Positions 18,201-25,920 of a DNA stretch of 64,000 bases are shown piece after piece (the stretch's first letter is position 1; each line of letters begins with the position of its first letter). This DNA is from Verrucomicrobium sp. BvORR034 (lineage in GTDB: Bacteria > Verrucomicrobiota > Verrucomicrobiia > Verrucomicrobiales > Verrucomicrobiaceae): positions 49,570-113,569 of the forward strand of contig NZ_BATQ01000141.1 in the NCBI RefSeq assembly GCF_000739635.1, given 5' to 3'. Below the pieces are notes generated by a model. That model was not told the origin of the DNA and ran no database searches. It saw only the letters and a list, made by a program, of their open reading frames with translations. The position numbers were made by a program, and so were the translations under genes.

Positions 18201-20599
18201 CTGGCCTCGTCCATCTCCAGCATGCGGATGCCGTTGGCACTTGTCCACTGAAGTCCTCCTTGCGGATCCATCACCATGATGCAGTCCGCCGTCGATGAAA
18301 TAACGCTCTGCAGGAAGGCTTCACTCTGTGCCAGCGCCTTTTGCGTCCGCCGCTCGTCGCTCACATCCAGCGCCACATTGATGAGCCCACGGCACCTCCC
18401 GCGGGCGTCATGCAGCGGATCGGAAGACAGCGCCACCCAGCGCCGCGTACCATCCGGTCGCTCCACCACCACCTCCGCCCCGCGGGCCGGCCTGGCCTCC
18501 CGCAGTGCCGCCACCATGGGGCTCTGGTCATGCGGGATGAACTGCCCGTCCAGCGACCACATGCGGTAGCTCCCGCACCACCGCACCCGGCTCAGGTCTG
18601 GAGCCCGGCCCCACAGCTCGCGCGCCGCATCGTTGTAGAAGGTCAGCCAGCCGTCCTCGTTGAGCGTGTAGCACGCAATCGGCAGCAGGGAGAGCAGTTT
18701 CCGGTGCCGCTGCTCGCTCCCCTCCAGATCCTCCTCAGCCTGTTTGCGACCCGTGATGTCAATGATCACCCCGGGAAACCGCTCCGGCTTTCCGGTCGAA
18801 TCCCGCTGCACCCGGCCGCGGGCCGTCACCCACCTTACCTGCCCCTTGGGTGAGACCACGCGGTAGTCCTGTTCAAAGTTCCCGGTCGGATCCGAGATCG
18901 CAACGTCCATGGCCCGTCGCACCCTCGCCACATCATCCCGGTGGATCATTTCCATGAACCTCTCCACGGGCGGGCCATCCTTGTCCCGCTCGTCCACGAA
19001 GAAAAGCCTCGCCATGTTCTCATCTGCAGTCACCTGGTCATTGCGGATGTCCCAGTTCCACGTCCCAATCTCCGCGGCGAAGAGCGTCGTCTCCAGCCTC
19101 AGCCGGGTCTCACGCAACAGTTCCTCCGCCCGTTTGCGTTCGGTGATGTCCAGCACAGTGCCGTGCATGCGCTCCGGCTCCCCTTGCGGGCTGAAAGCGG
19201 TCTGCCCATGACACTCAATCCACCGCACCTCTCCGGAGGGGGTCAGCGCGCGCAGTTCACCGTTGAACCTCCCGTCTCCCGCATGCGCCCGGTTCACCTC
19301 CGCCGCCACCCGCACCCGGTCCACGGGATGCACATGCCCCAGGAAGCCTTCGAACGTGCCGTCGAAGCCCCCTGGCTCCACGCCAAAGATGCGGTGCGTC
19401 AGCTCCGACCACCCCACTGTGCCCGCAGCCAGGTTCCAGTCCCAAACCCCCACCTTCCCCGCCTCCACCGCCAGGCGTGTTCTTTCCTCGCTCTCCCGGA
19501 GCTGCGTGGCGGACTCCCGCCGCACCCTGTCCAGCTCAAGCAGGGATTCCGCCCGCTCGCGTTCCATTTCAAACGCACCCGCTGTGGCCAACCCGGCGCT
19601 GATCTGCCCCGCCACCAGTTCGAGGAATCCACGATACGGCCCGTCCAGCGGCCGGCACGGATTCACCCCCGCCACCAGAAAGCCCGTGGGCGGCTCCTCC
19701 TGGCCATGAGGAAACAACGGCAGCATCACTGCGGCACGCGGGGTGCTGTACGGCCCCGTCGGCAAGTCCTGCAGATGTTCCAGCGACACCTCCACCGGCT
19801 CGCCCTCAGCCAGGATCCTTGCCACCGGCCAGGGGCCTGCGCCGGAATCGTCGTCCGTTCCACACGAGAGCACCGCCGGCGCCAGCTCTCCCCCTTGATG
19901 CACGCCGGTCTGGCTTCTCAGCACCGCCTGCCCGGACGCCCCATGATCATGATTGTCAAAGAGGTAGACCAGGCTGAAGGGCAAATCCACACGGTGCCGT
20001 TGCAGGCAGCCTCCGACCTCCTCCATCAGTGCCTCACTGCAACTGGCCACGGCCAGGCTCTCCGCCAGATCCTGGAGCACTGCCAGGCGGCGCTCCCCGA
20101 TCACCCGTTCGGTCTCCTCTGTCACCACACACAACATCCCGCCCACGCCCCCGCCATCGTCCGGCACCGGGCTGTAGGAAAAGGTGTGGTAGGTCTCCTC
20201 CGGATACCCGTTGCGCTCCAGAAAAAGCAGCAGGCATTCATCCCACGTCGCCCGCCCTGTCTGCAGCACCGATTCAGATCTTGGCCCGGCGTCATCCCAC
20301 ACCTCCGCCCATACTTCAGAGGCTGGCCTCCCCAGCACCCAGTCTTTCTTCAGCCCCAGCGTTGGCAGATAGGCATCATTGCAAAAGAAGTAGAGTTCCG
20401 GTCCCCAGCCCAACCACATGTCATACCGCGAGGTCAGCAGAATGCTCACCGTTGTGCGCAAACTCTGTGGCCATCCCTCAGGCGGCCCCAGCGGGTGCTC
20501 CGCCCAATCAAACTCCGCCATCCGCCGCGCCATCTCACCGCCTGCCTCCGGCCATTGAAACGCTGAAACCTGGGGGGAAATCGTTGGCAAGGAGGTCAT
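15248..20599 (-). CDS. Multi-PAS/GAF hybrid sensor histidine kinase with receiver domain
   Basis: A 1783-residue cytoplasmic signalling protein with no membrane segment. Order: PAS-like (about 30-165), GAF (about 170-345), eight consecutive PAS/PAC modules (about 370-1385, several ending in DITERK-type PAC tails), a dimerisation/phosphoacceptor domain with SHELRTPL (His about 1412), an ATPase domain with NLLKNAVKF, DNGMGM and GLGLGL boxes, and a C-terminal receiver with phosphoacceptor Asp about 1715 (LVISDIGLPDG) and a conserved Lys (LTKPV). Phosphate probably moves from the kinase His to the receiver. The ligands are unknown. Each PAS may bind a different cofactor or mediate dimerisation. 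It is divergent from the SRPBCC gene. Confidence 0.93.
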   Translation of the reverse strand: MTSLPTISPQVSAFQWPEAGGEMARRMAEFDWAEHPLGPPEGWPQSLRTTVSILLTSRYDMWLGWGPELYFFCNDAYLPTLGLKKDWVLGRPASEVWAEVWDDAGPRSESVLQTGRATWDECLLLFLERNGYPEETYHTFSYSPVPDDGGGVGGMLCVVTEETERVIGERRLAVLQDLAESLAVASCSEALMEEVGGCLQRHRVDLPFSLVYLFDNHDHGASGQAVLRSQTGVHQGGELAPAVLSCGTDDDSGAGPWPVARILAEGEPVEVSLEHLQDLPTGPYSTPRAAVMLPLFPHGQEEPPTGFLVAGVNPCRPLDGPYRGFLELVAGQISAGLATAGAFEMERERAESLLELDRVRRESATQLRESEERTRLAVEAGKVGVWDWNLAAGTVGWSELTHRIFGVEPGGFDGTFEGFLGHVHPVDRVRVAAEVNRAHAGDGRFNGELRALTPSGEVRWIECHGQTAFSPQGEPERMHGTVLDITERKRAEELLRETRLRLETTLFAAEIGTWNWDIRNDQVTADENMARLFFVDERDKDGPPVERFMEMIHRDDVARVRRAMDVAISDPTGNFEQDYRVVSPKGQVRWVTARGRVQRDSTGKPERFPGVIIDITGRKQAEEDLEGSEQRHRKLLSLLPIACYTLNEDGWLTFYNDAARELWGRAPDLSRVRWCGSYRMWSLDGQFIPHDQSPMVAALREARPARGAEVVVERPDGTRRWVALSSDPLHDARGRCRGLINVALDVSDERRTQKALAQSEAFLQSVISSTADCIMVMDPQGGLQWTSANGIRMLEMDEASLPAGRSWLDMWQDETSQRVAQAALRQANAGQVGRFRGFCPTFAGTPKWWDVMVTPIPARDGGAARFLSVARDVTERTNAEHALSRLAAIVESSDDAIISKDLAGRILSWNKGAERLFGYQAREIVGRPIMTLIPDDRFNEEHVILDKLRAGSRLEHYETVRRRKDGTHVDVSLTVSPIRNEQGVIVGASKIARDITQKKLDEAELRRSERLYRAIGESMNFGIWICDAAGRNQYASDSLLKLVGMTQAEFAGDGWMKALHPEDVQTVRLAWRRCVAGPDTTFWESEQRFRGLDGAWHPVLARGVPVRDEAGRLQQWVGINLDISELKKTEEALRRSEAHLTAVFQQAGSGIAQTDLEGRYVMVNDAYCEITGRTREELLGQQVHEITHPDDRLHYVDAHGALAGEGPAFIMENRFVRADGVEVWVRNSVVGLRDSQERLSGTLSITQDITESRHAEDALMASEQQLRLVTDHAPVYLAQVDRHQCYKFANRPYAAQYELEVPQLLGRPMREVMGEAAYEAARGCIEAALAGELVEFEMQIHSPSTHDELGSRWIHAVFMPEWLPDQGDVTGFVLVQTDVTNRKQSELDLEQARDQALEAVRAKDDFLARLSHELRTPLSPVLLLASEGASNPEVPESVQADFDTIRKNVDLEARLIDDLLDLTRITRGKLAMDLQNVDVHLVLRDALDTVRQDAEEKSLVLTLALHATSRLVWGDKVRLQQVFWNLLKNAVKFTPEYGAIVVSTALGPEPGMVMIRVSDNGMGMTLEEQQRVFEAFAQGEHAMQGGSHRYGGLGLGLTITRMLVELHEGRIQAMSEGRGHGTTFVITLPLVKAAASADGENNGGDEGEVAAAKQTGGPISPAVWRRILLVEDHDATRAALGVLLRRRGYEVSAACSVEEARLLGNEGAFDLVISDIGLPDGSGYEVMRHLKSLQPELRGIALSGYGMEQDVAHSHESGFSLHLTKPVRVEALDQAIETVFRQD

Positions 20600-21017
20600 G
20601 CTCAGGCTGTAGCTATCGAGTTAGGGATAAAGTTCGAATCGGAAGCCGCCATCGTTTCGGCTGGGTGATTCTATAAAGCCATCCCGACAAGGAAAAGCCC
20701 TCGTTGCGGCGCATGGCACTTATTGATGAGGCGCTGCTCTATTGCCCTAAAATCAAGGCTTCCAGCGATACGCACTCCCTCGTTTTTCATACTTCGATGG
20801 ATAAAGGCGCATCATTTAATCGGGTCTCGTTAAAACGATTCATTAATTTCTGAAAGTGAGCAATTTCCAACATCCCCTGTCGAACTTCATCGTCACTGCT
20901 CCCTATCACCGCCATTCGCGGTGTGGCGTTGGCGACAACTCTATCCTCACAAAGGTGTATGCGGCGTCCAATCCTCCCTCCATTGGCGATATAGCATTGA
21001 CTCCTTGCAGCCTGACA
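20600..21017. other. Divergent intergenic region, no gene recognised
   Basis: About 418 bases between the start of the sensor kinase gene and the SRPBCC gene, so it should hold both promoters. It is somewhat AT-richer than its surroundings (the CTCGTTAAAACGATTCATTAATTTC region). No clear -35/-10 pair or palindrome was found. Confidence 0.4.
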
Positions 21018-21557
21018 ATGAACTCCGTCGAAGAATCCATCCGCATCGAACGACCGGTCAAAGTGGTGTACGACCAGTGGACCCAGTTTGAAGACTTCCC
21101 GCATTTCATGGAAGGGGTCAAAGAAGTCCGGCAGATCGATGACAGCCACCTTCACTGGGAAGTGGAGATGGGTGGATTCATCAAGACTTGGGAGGCAGAG
21201 ATCATCGAGCAAGTGCCCGATCAATTTATCGCCTGGCAAAGCACCGAAGGCCCCCGCAGCACAGGGCGCGTGACGTTTGAGTCCTTGGCCGATGATGCCA
21301 CCATGGTCACCCTGCGCATGGCATACGCCCCAGAAGGCGTGGTGGAGAACCTCGGAGCCCTTCTCGGCCTCGTTTCCCTCCGCATCGCCCGCGACCTCCA
21401 ATGCTTCAAGGATTTCATCGAAGCGCGTGGCACCCCACCCAAGGCCTGGCGCGGTGAGATTCACGCACCGGAGATCATTCCCCACGCCACCGTTGCCAGT
21501 GTTTCCCCACGCTCTCCCGGCGCGGAGAAGATGCCGGTGACGAGCGTGGTGCGGTGA
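21018..21557 (+). CDS. SRPBCC family protein (polyketide cyclase/dehydrase-like)
   Basis: A 179-residue cytoplasmic protein of the START/Bet v1-like SRPBCC fold. SIRIERPVKVVYDQWTQFEDFPHFMEGVKEVRQIDD is the diagnostic opening of the coenzyme Q-binding/polyketide cyclase group, and the C-terminal LGLVSLRIARDLQCFKDFIEA helix closes the fold. Such proteins bind hydrophobic ligands; the ligand here is unknown. ATG at 21018 (MNSVEES) is used, since upstream residues are not family-like. It is divergent from the sensor kinase. Confidence 0.85.
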   Translation: MNSVEESIRIERPVKVVYDQWTQFEDFPHFMEGVKEVRQIDDSHLHWEVEMGGFIKTWEAEIIEQVPDQFIAWQSTEGPRSTGRVTFESLADDATMVTLRMAYAPEGVVENLGALLGLVSLRIARDLQCFKDFIEARGTPPKAWRGEIHAPEIIPHATVASVSPRSPGAEKMPVTSVVR

Positions 21558-21732
21558 GCAGGTAGCTCGATGGTTCAGTGAGCCGGCGTTAGATGCGCCA
21601 GATGGAACACCTCTGAAGGAGTAGCGGCCGCCTGGATGGCCTTCCGTAGAGAAGTTCACTGCCAGACACTGGCTTTCACGGGATTACCTGCGCGTCCCCC
21701 GCAACTCCCCACGCCCTCGCCCAAAATCTCGA

Positions 21733-21761
21733 TTGACAGACTCCACACAAAGTGTTCATAT
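21733..21761 (+). promoter_or_regulatory. Promoter of the SOS operon
   Basis: TTGACA at 21733-21738 and TCATAT at 21756-21761 are separated by 17 bases. The -35 is perfect; the -10 is a moderate match and lies inside the LexA palindrome. The transcript would begin at about 21768, the same base as the ATG of the downstream gene. Confidence 0.55.
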
Positions 21762-21767
21762 GAACAC
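21752..21767. promoter_or_regulatory. LexA-type SOS operator
   Basis: GTGTTCATATGAACAC is a perfect 16-base palindrome. It contains TGTTC-N4-GAACA, which matches the LexA-binding motif I recall as reported for Verrucomicrobia. It overlaps the -10 element and ends at the base before the ATG of the gene that precedes dinB. A repressor there would block the promoter directly. Confidence 0.7.
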
Positions 21768-22136
21768 ATGAAATCCAATCCCCAACCCGCCTCCCAAGAA
21801 TTGGTTTACATCGTCAGCAGCGTCCCAGAGCGCCAGGAGTGGGTGTTGCTTCACGAAGGAACAGAACGCCACTTCCCCGATCGCGGGCAGGGCAAGATCC
21901 CCGGCTTGGTGGATGCCATCCGCCACTGTTTCTGGAGCGGTGAAGGACAGGACCGCCCCTCCCTCCTGCTCATCCAGCACGGCGGGCAGCAGTTCCGCCT
22001 GCGGTTCCACGCCGATCTCCCGATGATGGTGGCGGACGACGGTCCTTCGCCTGCTGCCGCCTCCACCTTCGATTTCCGAAGGGAAACCAGCTCGGATCCT
22101 CTCCCCGCACTGGCCCACCTTTGTGCCATGGGCTAA
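21768..22136 (+). CDS. Hypothetical protein, first gene of the SOS operon with dinB
   Basis: A 122-residue protein, not recognised. It is predicted soluble with mixed alpha/beta content (ELVYIVSSVPERQEWVLLHEG, GLVDAIRHCFWSGEG). ATG at 21768 abuts a LexA-type palindrome, and the predicted transcript may begin at this codon, so the message could be leaderless. dinB starts 56 bases after its stop on the same strand, so both are probably induced together by DNA damage. A role in DNA damage response is suggested by context only. Confidence 0.7.
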   Translation: MKSNPQPASQELVYIVSSVPERQEWVLLHEGTERHFPDRGQGKIPGLVDAIRHCFWSGEGQDRPSLLLIQHGGQQFRLRFHADLPMMVADDGPSPAAASTFDFRRETSSDPLPALAHLCAMG

Positions 22137-22192
22137 AGAGGAGTCGCCCCTGGCACCGTCAAAGACCGGTTGCCCGCCGTACTCTCTCATCA

Positions 22193-23278
22193 ATGGCTCA
22201 GCCCCGGATCGTCATGCACGTGGATATGGACGCGTTCTTCGCGTCCATCGAGCAGCGTGATCATCCAGAGTTCCAGGGCAAGCCCGTCATTGTCGGTTCC
22301 CCGCCAGATCAACGCGGGGTAGTCTGCGCGGCCAGCTATGAAGCCCGCGCCTTCAAAGTGCACTCAGCCATGCCCTCCCGCACCGCAGGAAAACTCTGCC
22401 CGCAGGGCATCTTCGTCCGCCCCCGCATGCACGTGTACCGTGCAGAGTCGGCAAAGATCATGCAGGTCCTGCAGCTCTTCAGCGCCTGTATCGAGCAGGT
22501 ATCGGTAGACGAAGCCTACCTTGACGTCAGCCCTTCCTTCCAGGACTACGACGACCAGGACACTGCGCTGGAGGCCGCCGAGGCCATGGCCCGCGAGATC
22601 AAAGCCCGCATCAAGCAGGAGGTGCAACTCACCGCCACCGTGGGCCTCGGTTCCAACAAGTTCCTCGCCAAGCTGGGCAGCGGCTTTCAGAAGCCCGACG
22701 GTCTCACCCTCATCCGGGAGCGCGACAAGATCGCATTCCTCCGTCCCTTGCCTGTCGGAGCCATCCACGGTGTCGGTCCTGTCACTGCCAAGGAACTCAA
22801 CGAGCGCGGTTTCATGACCGTGGGGGACCTCCAGGAGACCACGATCCCGCTGAATGACATCCTCGGCTCATGGTCCGCGACTCTAAAACAGCGTGCCCTT
22901 GGCACCGATGACCGCCCCGTTGACCCCACCGACGAGCGGAAGAGCATCAGTTCCGAGAACACTTTCCTCAACGACACGGACGATCGTCCCACGCTCCGTA
23001 CCGCCCTCAAAGAACTGGCGCTCGACGTTGCCCAGACCTTGGAGAAGGAAGGCGTCGGAGCCCTCACCATCCAGGTCAAAGTCCGCTACAGCGACTTCAC
23101 CACTCTCACCCGGCAACTCCGCGTGGATGATCCGCTCACACAGACCGACGAGATCTACCGGCTCGCCTGCCACCTCCTGGCGCGCCATCAGCTGGTCAAG
23201 TCCCCACTTCGGCTCATTGGTATCGGCGTCTCCACCCTCGTCCCTCCCGTCCGCACGCAGTTGCGCCTACCGCTTTGA
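22193..23278 (+). CDS. dinB: DNA polymerase IV, Y-family translesion polymerase
   Basis: A 361-residue Y-family DNA polymerase. HVDMDAFFASIEQ holds the first catalytic Asp, VVCAASYEARAFKVHSAMPS the finger-domain motif, and SVDEAYLDVS the catalytic Asp-Glu pair. ATVGLGSNKFLAKLGSGFQKPDGL follows in the palm, then the helix-hairpin-helix GVGPVTAKELNERG and the little-finger domain. It extends primers past lesions and raises mutation under SOS induction. It is the second gene of an operon led by a LexA-type operator. No C-terminal clamp-binding motif was identified with certainty; the tail QLRLPL fits the beta-clamp-binding pattern. Confidence 0.95.
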   Translation: MAQPRIVMHVDMDAFFASIEQRDHPEFQGKPVIVGSPPDQRGVVCAASYEARAFKVHSAMPSRTAGKLCPQGIFVRPRMHVYRAESAKIMQVLQLFSACIEQVSVDEAYLDVSPSFQDYDDQDTALEAAEAMAREIKARIKQEVQLTATVGLGSNKFLAKLGSGFQKPDGLTLIRERDKIAFLRPLPVGAIHGVGPVTAKELNERGFMTVGDLQETTIPLNDILGSWSATLKQRALGTDDRPVDPTDERKSISSENTFLNDTDDRPTLRTALKELALDVAQTLEKEGVGALTIQVKVRYSDFTTLTRQLRVDDPLTQTDEIYRLACHLLARHQLVKSPLRLIGIGVSTLVPPVRTQLRLPL

Positions 23279-23334
23279 TCCGTGACACAGGCATCCTGCA
23301 GCAGGGTCAGGCGCCATTCCAAACTCCACCCTCC

Positions 23335-24045
23335 TCATTCCCTCATCCCGGGCAAAAGCAGGTCCCCACCCTTTCCACGGTACCGCTTCAGAAACTCCTC
23401 AGGTGGCACGCGATCCAGAGGCGCATCCGCATAGCCGATGCCTGGATACACCGAGAGACTCTCCCTCACTTCGAAGTGAAGATGCGCCAAGTACCTTCCG
23501 TTGGCCGTGCCCACCGTGCCGAGCTGTTTACCCCGGGGCAGCACTGCATCGCACTGGGTCAGGATCTCATCCAGATGCGCATAGATGGTTTGATACACAC
23601 GATATCCCATTGGCGCAGAGGCATCTGGCACCTGATGCGCAAGGATCACCATGTTCCCCCACCCTGGTCCCACCCAGCCCGCATAGATCACCTTCCCCAC
23701 ACCGCTGGCATAGACGGGATCTCCCAAATCCGAGTTCCATCCACCGATACCGTTGAGATCATCGCCCAAATGGCGGTTCACGCGAAATCGCTGAGCATTG
23801 TAAGTGAAGGCACCGCTTTCCGTGCCCATCGGCGCATCAAAGCGAACAGCCGTCGGCAGCGCCGCCACCTCTGCTGGTGACAGCCGGATAAACGCAGCGT
23901 CCAATGGCTTGCTGGGGGCCGTATTTTCCGGATGACAGGCCGTCGCTGCCAGAGCGAAGGCGCACGCCATCCAGGTCGCCCTCAGGGGCCGCCCACCCGG
24001 CTTGCCTTTTCGGGCAGAACGCTTATAGAGATCTAGAATCAACAT
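23335..24045 (-). CDS. M23 family metallopeptidase, putative lipoprotein
   Basis: A 236-residue LytM/M23 peptidase that would cleave peptidoglycan cross-links in the periplasm. The zinc motifs are RHLGDD (His and Asp) and HLHFEV. The N-terminus has a hydrophobic segment (ATWMACAFALAATAC) ending in a loose lipobox, so it may be a lipoprotein. ATG at 24045 is chosen because GGAG lies 9 bases upstream; an ATG 15 bases earlier is the alternative. It is divergent from the Fur-family regulator with only 91 bases between. Confidence 0.82.
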   Translation of the reverse strand: MLILDLYKRSARKGKPGGRPLRATWMACAFALAATACHPENTAPSKPLDAAFIRLSPAEVAALPTAVRFDAPMGTESGAFTYNAQRFRVNRHLGDDLNGIGGWNSDLGDPVYASGVGKVIYAGWVGPGWGNMVILAHQVPDASAPMGYRVYQTIYAHLDEILTQCDAVLPRGKQLGTVGTANGRYLAHLHFEVRESLSVYPGIGYADAPLDRVPPEEFLKRYRGKGGDLLLPGMRE

Positions 24046-24098
24046 CAATTCACGCTCCATCCAGAGCAAACTGCCGTCAAACCCGGATGCATCTAGGG

Positions 24099-24127
24099 TT
24101 GACGATTCCATTCCGCATGAGAACAAT
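24099..24127 (+). promoter_or_regulatory. Possible promoter of the Fur-family gene
   Basis: TTGACG and AACAAT separated by 17 bases, ending 10 bases before the ATG. The -35 is strong and the -10 weak, so the call is tentative. Confidence 0.3.
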
Positions 24128-24136
24128 GGATAAGAA

Positions 24137-24646
24137 ATGACCGAGGCCATCCGACAGACCCTGGAATCCTTCCTTGCCAGCAAGGGACTTCGCCGCACCA
24201 AGCAACGCGATGTCATCATCGAGGCTGCCTTTGGCACGCAGGAACACTTCAACGCGGAAGATCTGCACGCCATGTCGCGCCGCATCGACCGCACCATCTC
24301 TCGCGCTACCGTTTACCGCACCCTCAGTCTGCTGGTGGATTGCGGCCTGTTGCGCGAGGTAGACCTCGGCCGCGATCAGACTTACTACGACCCCAACTTC
24401 CTGGACAAACCGGAACACAACCACCTTATCTGCGTGGACTGTGACCGGGTCGTTGAATTTGAGGACGACCACATTGCGGTGATGGAAGACTGCATCACTC
24501 GTCGTCTCGGTTTCACCCCGGCTTCCAAGACCATCCGCATCGTCGCCAAGTGCGATCAACTCGGCCGCACTGGCCACTGCGCCTTCCGCGATCAAGAGAG
24601 AGCCGGACACGGCTCCCATGGCCTGAGCCACGCCCACGCGCACTGA
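24137..24646 (+). CDS. Fur-family metal-responsive transcription regulator
   Basis: A 169-residue Fur/PerR/Zur-family regulator. The winged helix contains LRRTKQRDVIIEAAF and ISRATVYRTLSLLVDCGLLREVDLG. The metal-binding half shows HNHLICVDCDRVVEFEDDHI, and a later CDQLGRTGHC where the second structural cysteine pair is usually found. A histidine-rich tail (HGSHGLSHAHAH) may bind extra metal. Whether it senses iron, zinc or peroxide is not determined. It is divergent from the M23 lipoprotein gene and ends before a strong terminator. Confidence 0.9.
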   Translation: MTEAIRQTLESFLASKGLRRTKQRDVIIEAAFGTQEHFNAEDLHAMSRRIDRTISRATVYRTLSLLVDCGLLREVDLGRDQTYYDPNFLDKPEHNHLICVDCDRVVEFEDDHIAVMEDCITRRLGFTPASKTIRIVAKCDQLGRTGHCAFRDQERAGHGSHGLSHAHAH

Positions 24647-24663
24647 GGGCCACCCGCTTCGCG

Positions 24664-24684
24664 GAAGACAGAAGACTTGAGATT
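24664..24684. repeat. Degenerate 7-base repeat, three units
   Basis: GAAGACA, GAAGACT and TGAGATT, followed by CGAGGCG that leads into the terminator. Its AGACTTGAGAT core recurs near 53300 at the end of another 7-base array. Confidence 0.5.
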
Positions 24685-24686
24685 CG

Positions 24687-24716
24687 AGGCGAACTGCCAG
24701 GCAGTTCGCCTTTTTT
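24687..24716 (+). terminator. Rho-independent terminator after the Fur-family gene
   Basis: An 11-base perfect stem (GGCGAACTGCC/GGCAGTTCGCC) with a one-base loop is followed by six T residues. Confidence 0.9.
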
Positions 24717-24722
24717 GTGCCC

Positions 24723-24765
24723 GCGCAGCAGGATTCTGGAACTACAGTGAGCTTCACCGCCCTGG
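24723..24765. repeat. Dispersed 43-base repeat (CAGCAGGATT family)
   Basis: This stretch aligns base for base with 62243-62285, with about seven differences in 43 bases and no gap. Both copies lie downstream of a terminator, in DNA without a gene. Confidence 0.65.
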
Positions 24766-24957
24766 CGAATCCAGTAGCAAGAAATGGTCTGCGGACCACT
24801 ACCGAAGCCCCCGGCACGCAAGCTGTACTACTCAGGCGTCGAAAGGTTCTAGACGTTCACACGAGGTGCAACAGCGCTTTGCCACCTCCGTGATTTCCTT
24901 CAATCCCTCACCAGCACTTGGCGCTCACCACAAGCAGCTCTTCCGGCGTCATCGCTG

Positions 24958-24981
24958 TCTCAACCAGCGCAGCGCCTCAAC
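24958..24981. repeat. TCTCAAC direct-repeat element upstream of glpF
   Basis: TCTCAAC and CCTCAAC, 17 bases apart, flank CAGCGCAGCG. A longer array of the same word with 17- and 22-base spacing lies upstream of glpD at 29707-29774. The element is about 60-83 bases before the predicted glpF transcript start. Confidence 0.5.
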
Positions 24982-25005
24982 TCTCTCCCCCTCCTCTTTT
25001 CACCA

Positions 25006-25034
25006 TTGTCTCGCTCCAACGCTCCCGGTACAAT
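25006..25034 (+). promoter_or_regulatory. Predicted promoter of glpF
   Basis: TTGTCT and TACAAT are separated by 17 bases. The transcript start would be at about 25041, 97 bases before the ATG. Confidence 0.5.
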
Positions 25035-25137
25035 CAACACTAATTCTTCAAAATAAACGCATCAGCAGCACGCTCCTTCCTCCGGGCATCCCAATAATTG
25101 CCGCACTGCTCATTCCAACATCCACCACCCACCCATC

Positions 25138-25863
25138 ATGTCTCCCTACCTGGCTGAACTTGTCGGAACTGCCCTCCTCATCCTGTTTGGAAACGGCGTC
25201 GTGGCCAACGTGGTCCTGACCAAGTCCAAGGGCAATGGCGGTGGCTGGATCGTTATCACTGCGGGATGGGGCCTGGGGGTCATGCTCGCCGCCTATGCGG
25301 TGGGAAAGCTCAGCGGGGCCCATCTGAATCCCGCAGTCACCATTGCCCTCGCTGCCATTGGCAAGTTCAAGGCGGCCGACGTTCCCGGCTATCTCATCGC
25401 CCAGCTCCTCGGTGCCTTCCTTGGGGCCACGCTTACCTGGCTGGCCTATCTGCCCCACTGGGGCGCTACAAAGGACGCTCCCACCAAGCTGGGAGTCTTC
25501 TGCACCATCCCCGCCATCCGGAACCGCCTCTCCAACTTGATCTGCGAGATCATCGGCACCGCCGTCCTCGTCTTTGGTGCCCTTGCCATCCCCAGCAGCA
25601 CGAACCTCGTTGATAACGGCTGGGCCACTGGCTTCGGCCCCATGCTCGTCGGCCTCCTCGTTTTCGCCATTGGCCTCTCTCTCGGCGGTCCCACGGGCTA
25701 TGCCATCAACCCCGCCCGCGACCTCGGCCCCCGTCTCGCCCACGCCCTCCTGCCTATTGCTGGCAAAGGCTCCTCCGACTGGGGTTATGCCATCGTACCC
25801 ATCGTTGGTCCCATCATCGGCGGCCTCGCGGGCGCCTTCCTCCACCGCGCCCTCTATGCCTGA
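25138..25863 (+). CDS. glpF: Glycerol uptake facilitator (aquaglyceroporin)
   Basis: A 241-residue MIP-family channel with about six hydrophobic segments and two NPA half-helix motifs, HLNPAVT and INPARD. The Asp directly after the second NPAR is the residue that marks glycerol facilitators; water channels usually have Ser. It would let glycerol cross the inner membrane. The next gene is glycerol kinase, 57 bases downstream, which traps glycerol as glycerol-3-phosphate. A promoter lies about 100 bases upstream. Confidence 0.93.
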   Translation: MSPYLAELVGTALLILFGNGVVANVVLTKSKGNGGGWIVITAGWGLGVMLAAYAVGKLSGAHLNPAVTIALAAIGKFKAADVPGYLIAQLLGAFLGATLTWLAYLPHWGATKDAPTKLGVFCTIPAIRNRLSNLICEIIGTAVLVFGALAIPSSTNLVDNGWATGFGPMLVGLLVFAIGLSLGGPTGYAINPARDLGPRLAHALLPIAGKGSSDWGYAIVPIVGPIIGGLAGAFLHRALYA

Positions 25864-25879
25864 GAGACTGGCGATCCTC

Positions 25880-25920
25880 TTTCACAATTCATCATTCCTA
25901 ATTCCCAATTTATCATTTGT
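25880..25920. repeat. Degenerate 7-base repeat, five to six units
   Basis: Units ATTCATC, ATTCCTA, ATTCCCA, ATTTATC, ATTTGTA follow each other, filling the gap between glpF and glpK and ending at the glpK ATG. The first 20 bases match 9261-9280 with one difference. Confidence 0.7.

Larger units (their letters stand above)
24717..25137. other. Leader region upstream of glpF
   Basis: About 420 bases with no supported gene. It holds a dispersed repeat (24723-24765), a TCTCAAC direct repeat (24958-24981) and a promoter for glpF (25006-25034). The transcribed leader of about 97 bases shows no riboswitch that I recognise. Confidence 0.5.

Noticed and set aside
15248..20599. Very long open frames on the plus strand across the sensor kinase gene (over 500 codons each)
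   Set aside because: They lie opposite a clearly coding frame with complete PAS, kinase and receiver motifs, are rich in Pro/Arg/His/Gln, and show no domain. High-GC antisense frames commonly stay open.
20787..21659. A 290-codon minus-strand frame opposite the SRPBCC gene
   Set aside because: The plus-strand protein has the diagnostic SRPBCC opening; the minus-strand frame is its shadow.
24723..25137. Riboswitch upstream of glpF
   Set aside because: No conserved riboswitch core could be recognised in the leader; only repeats and a promoter are visible.
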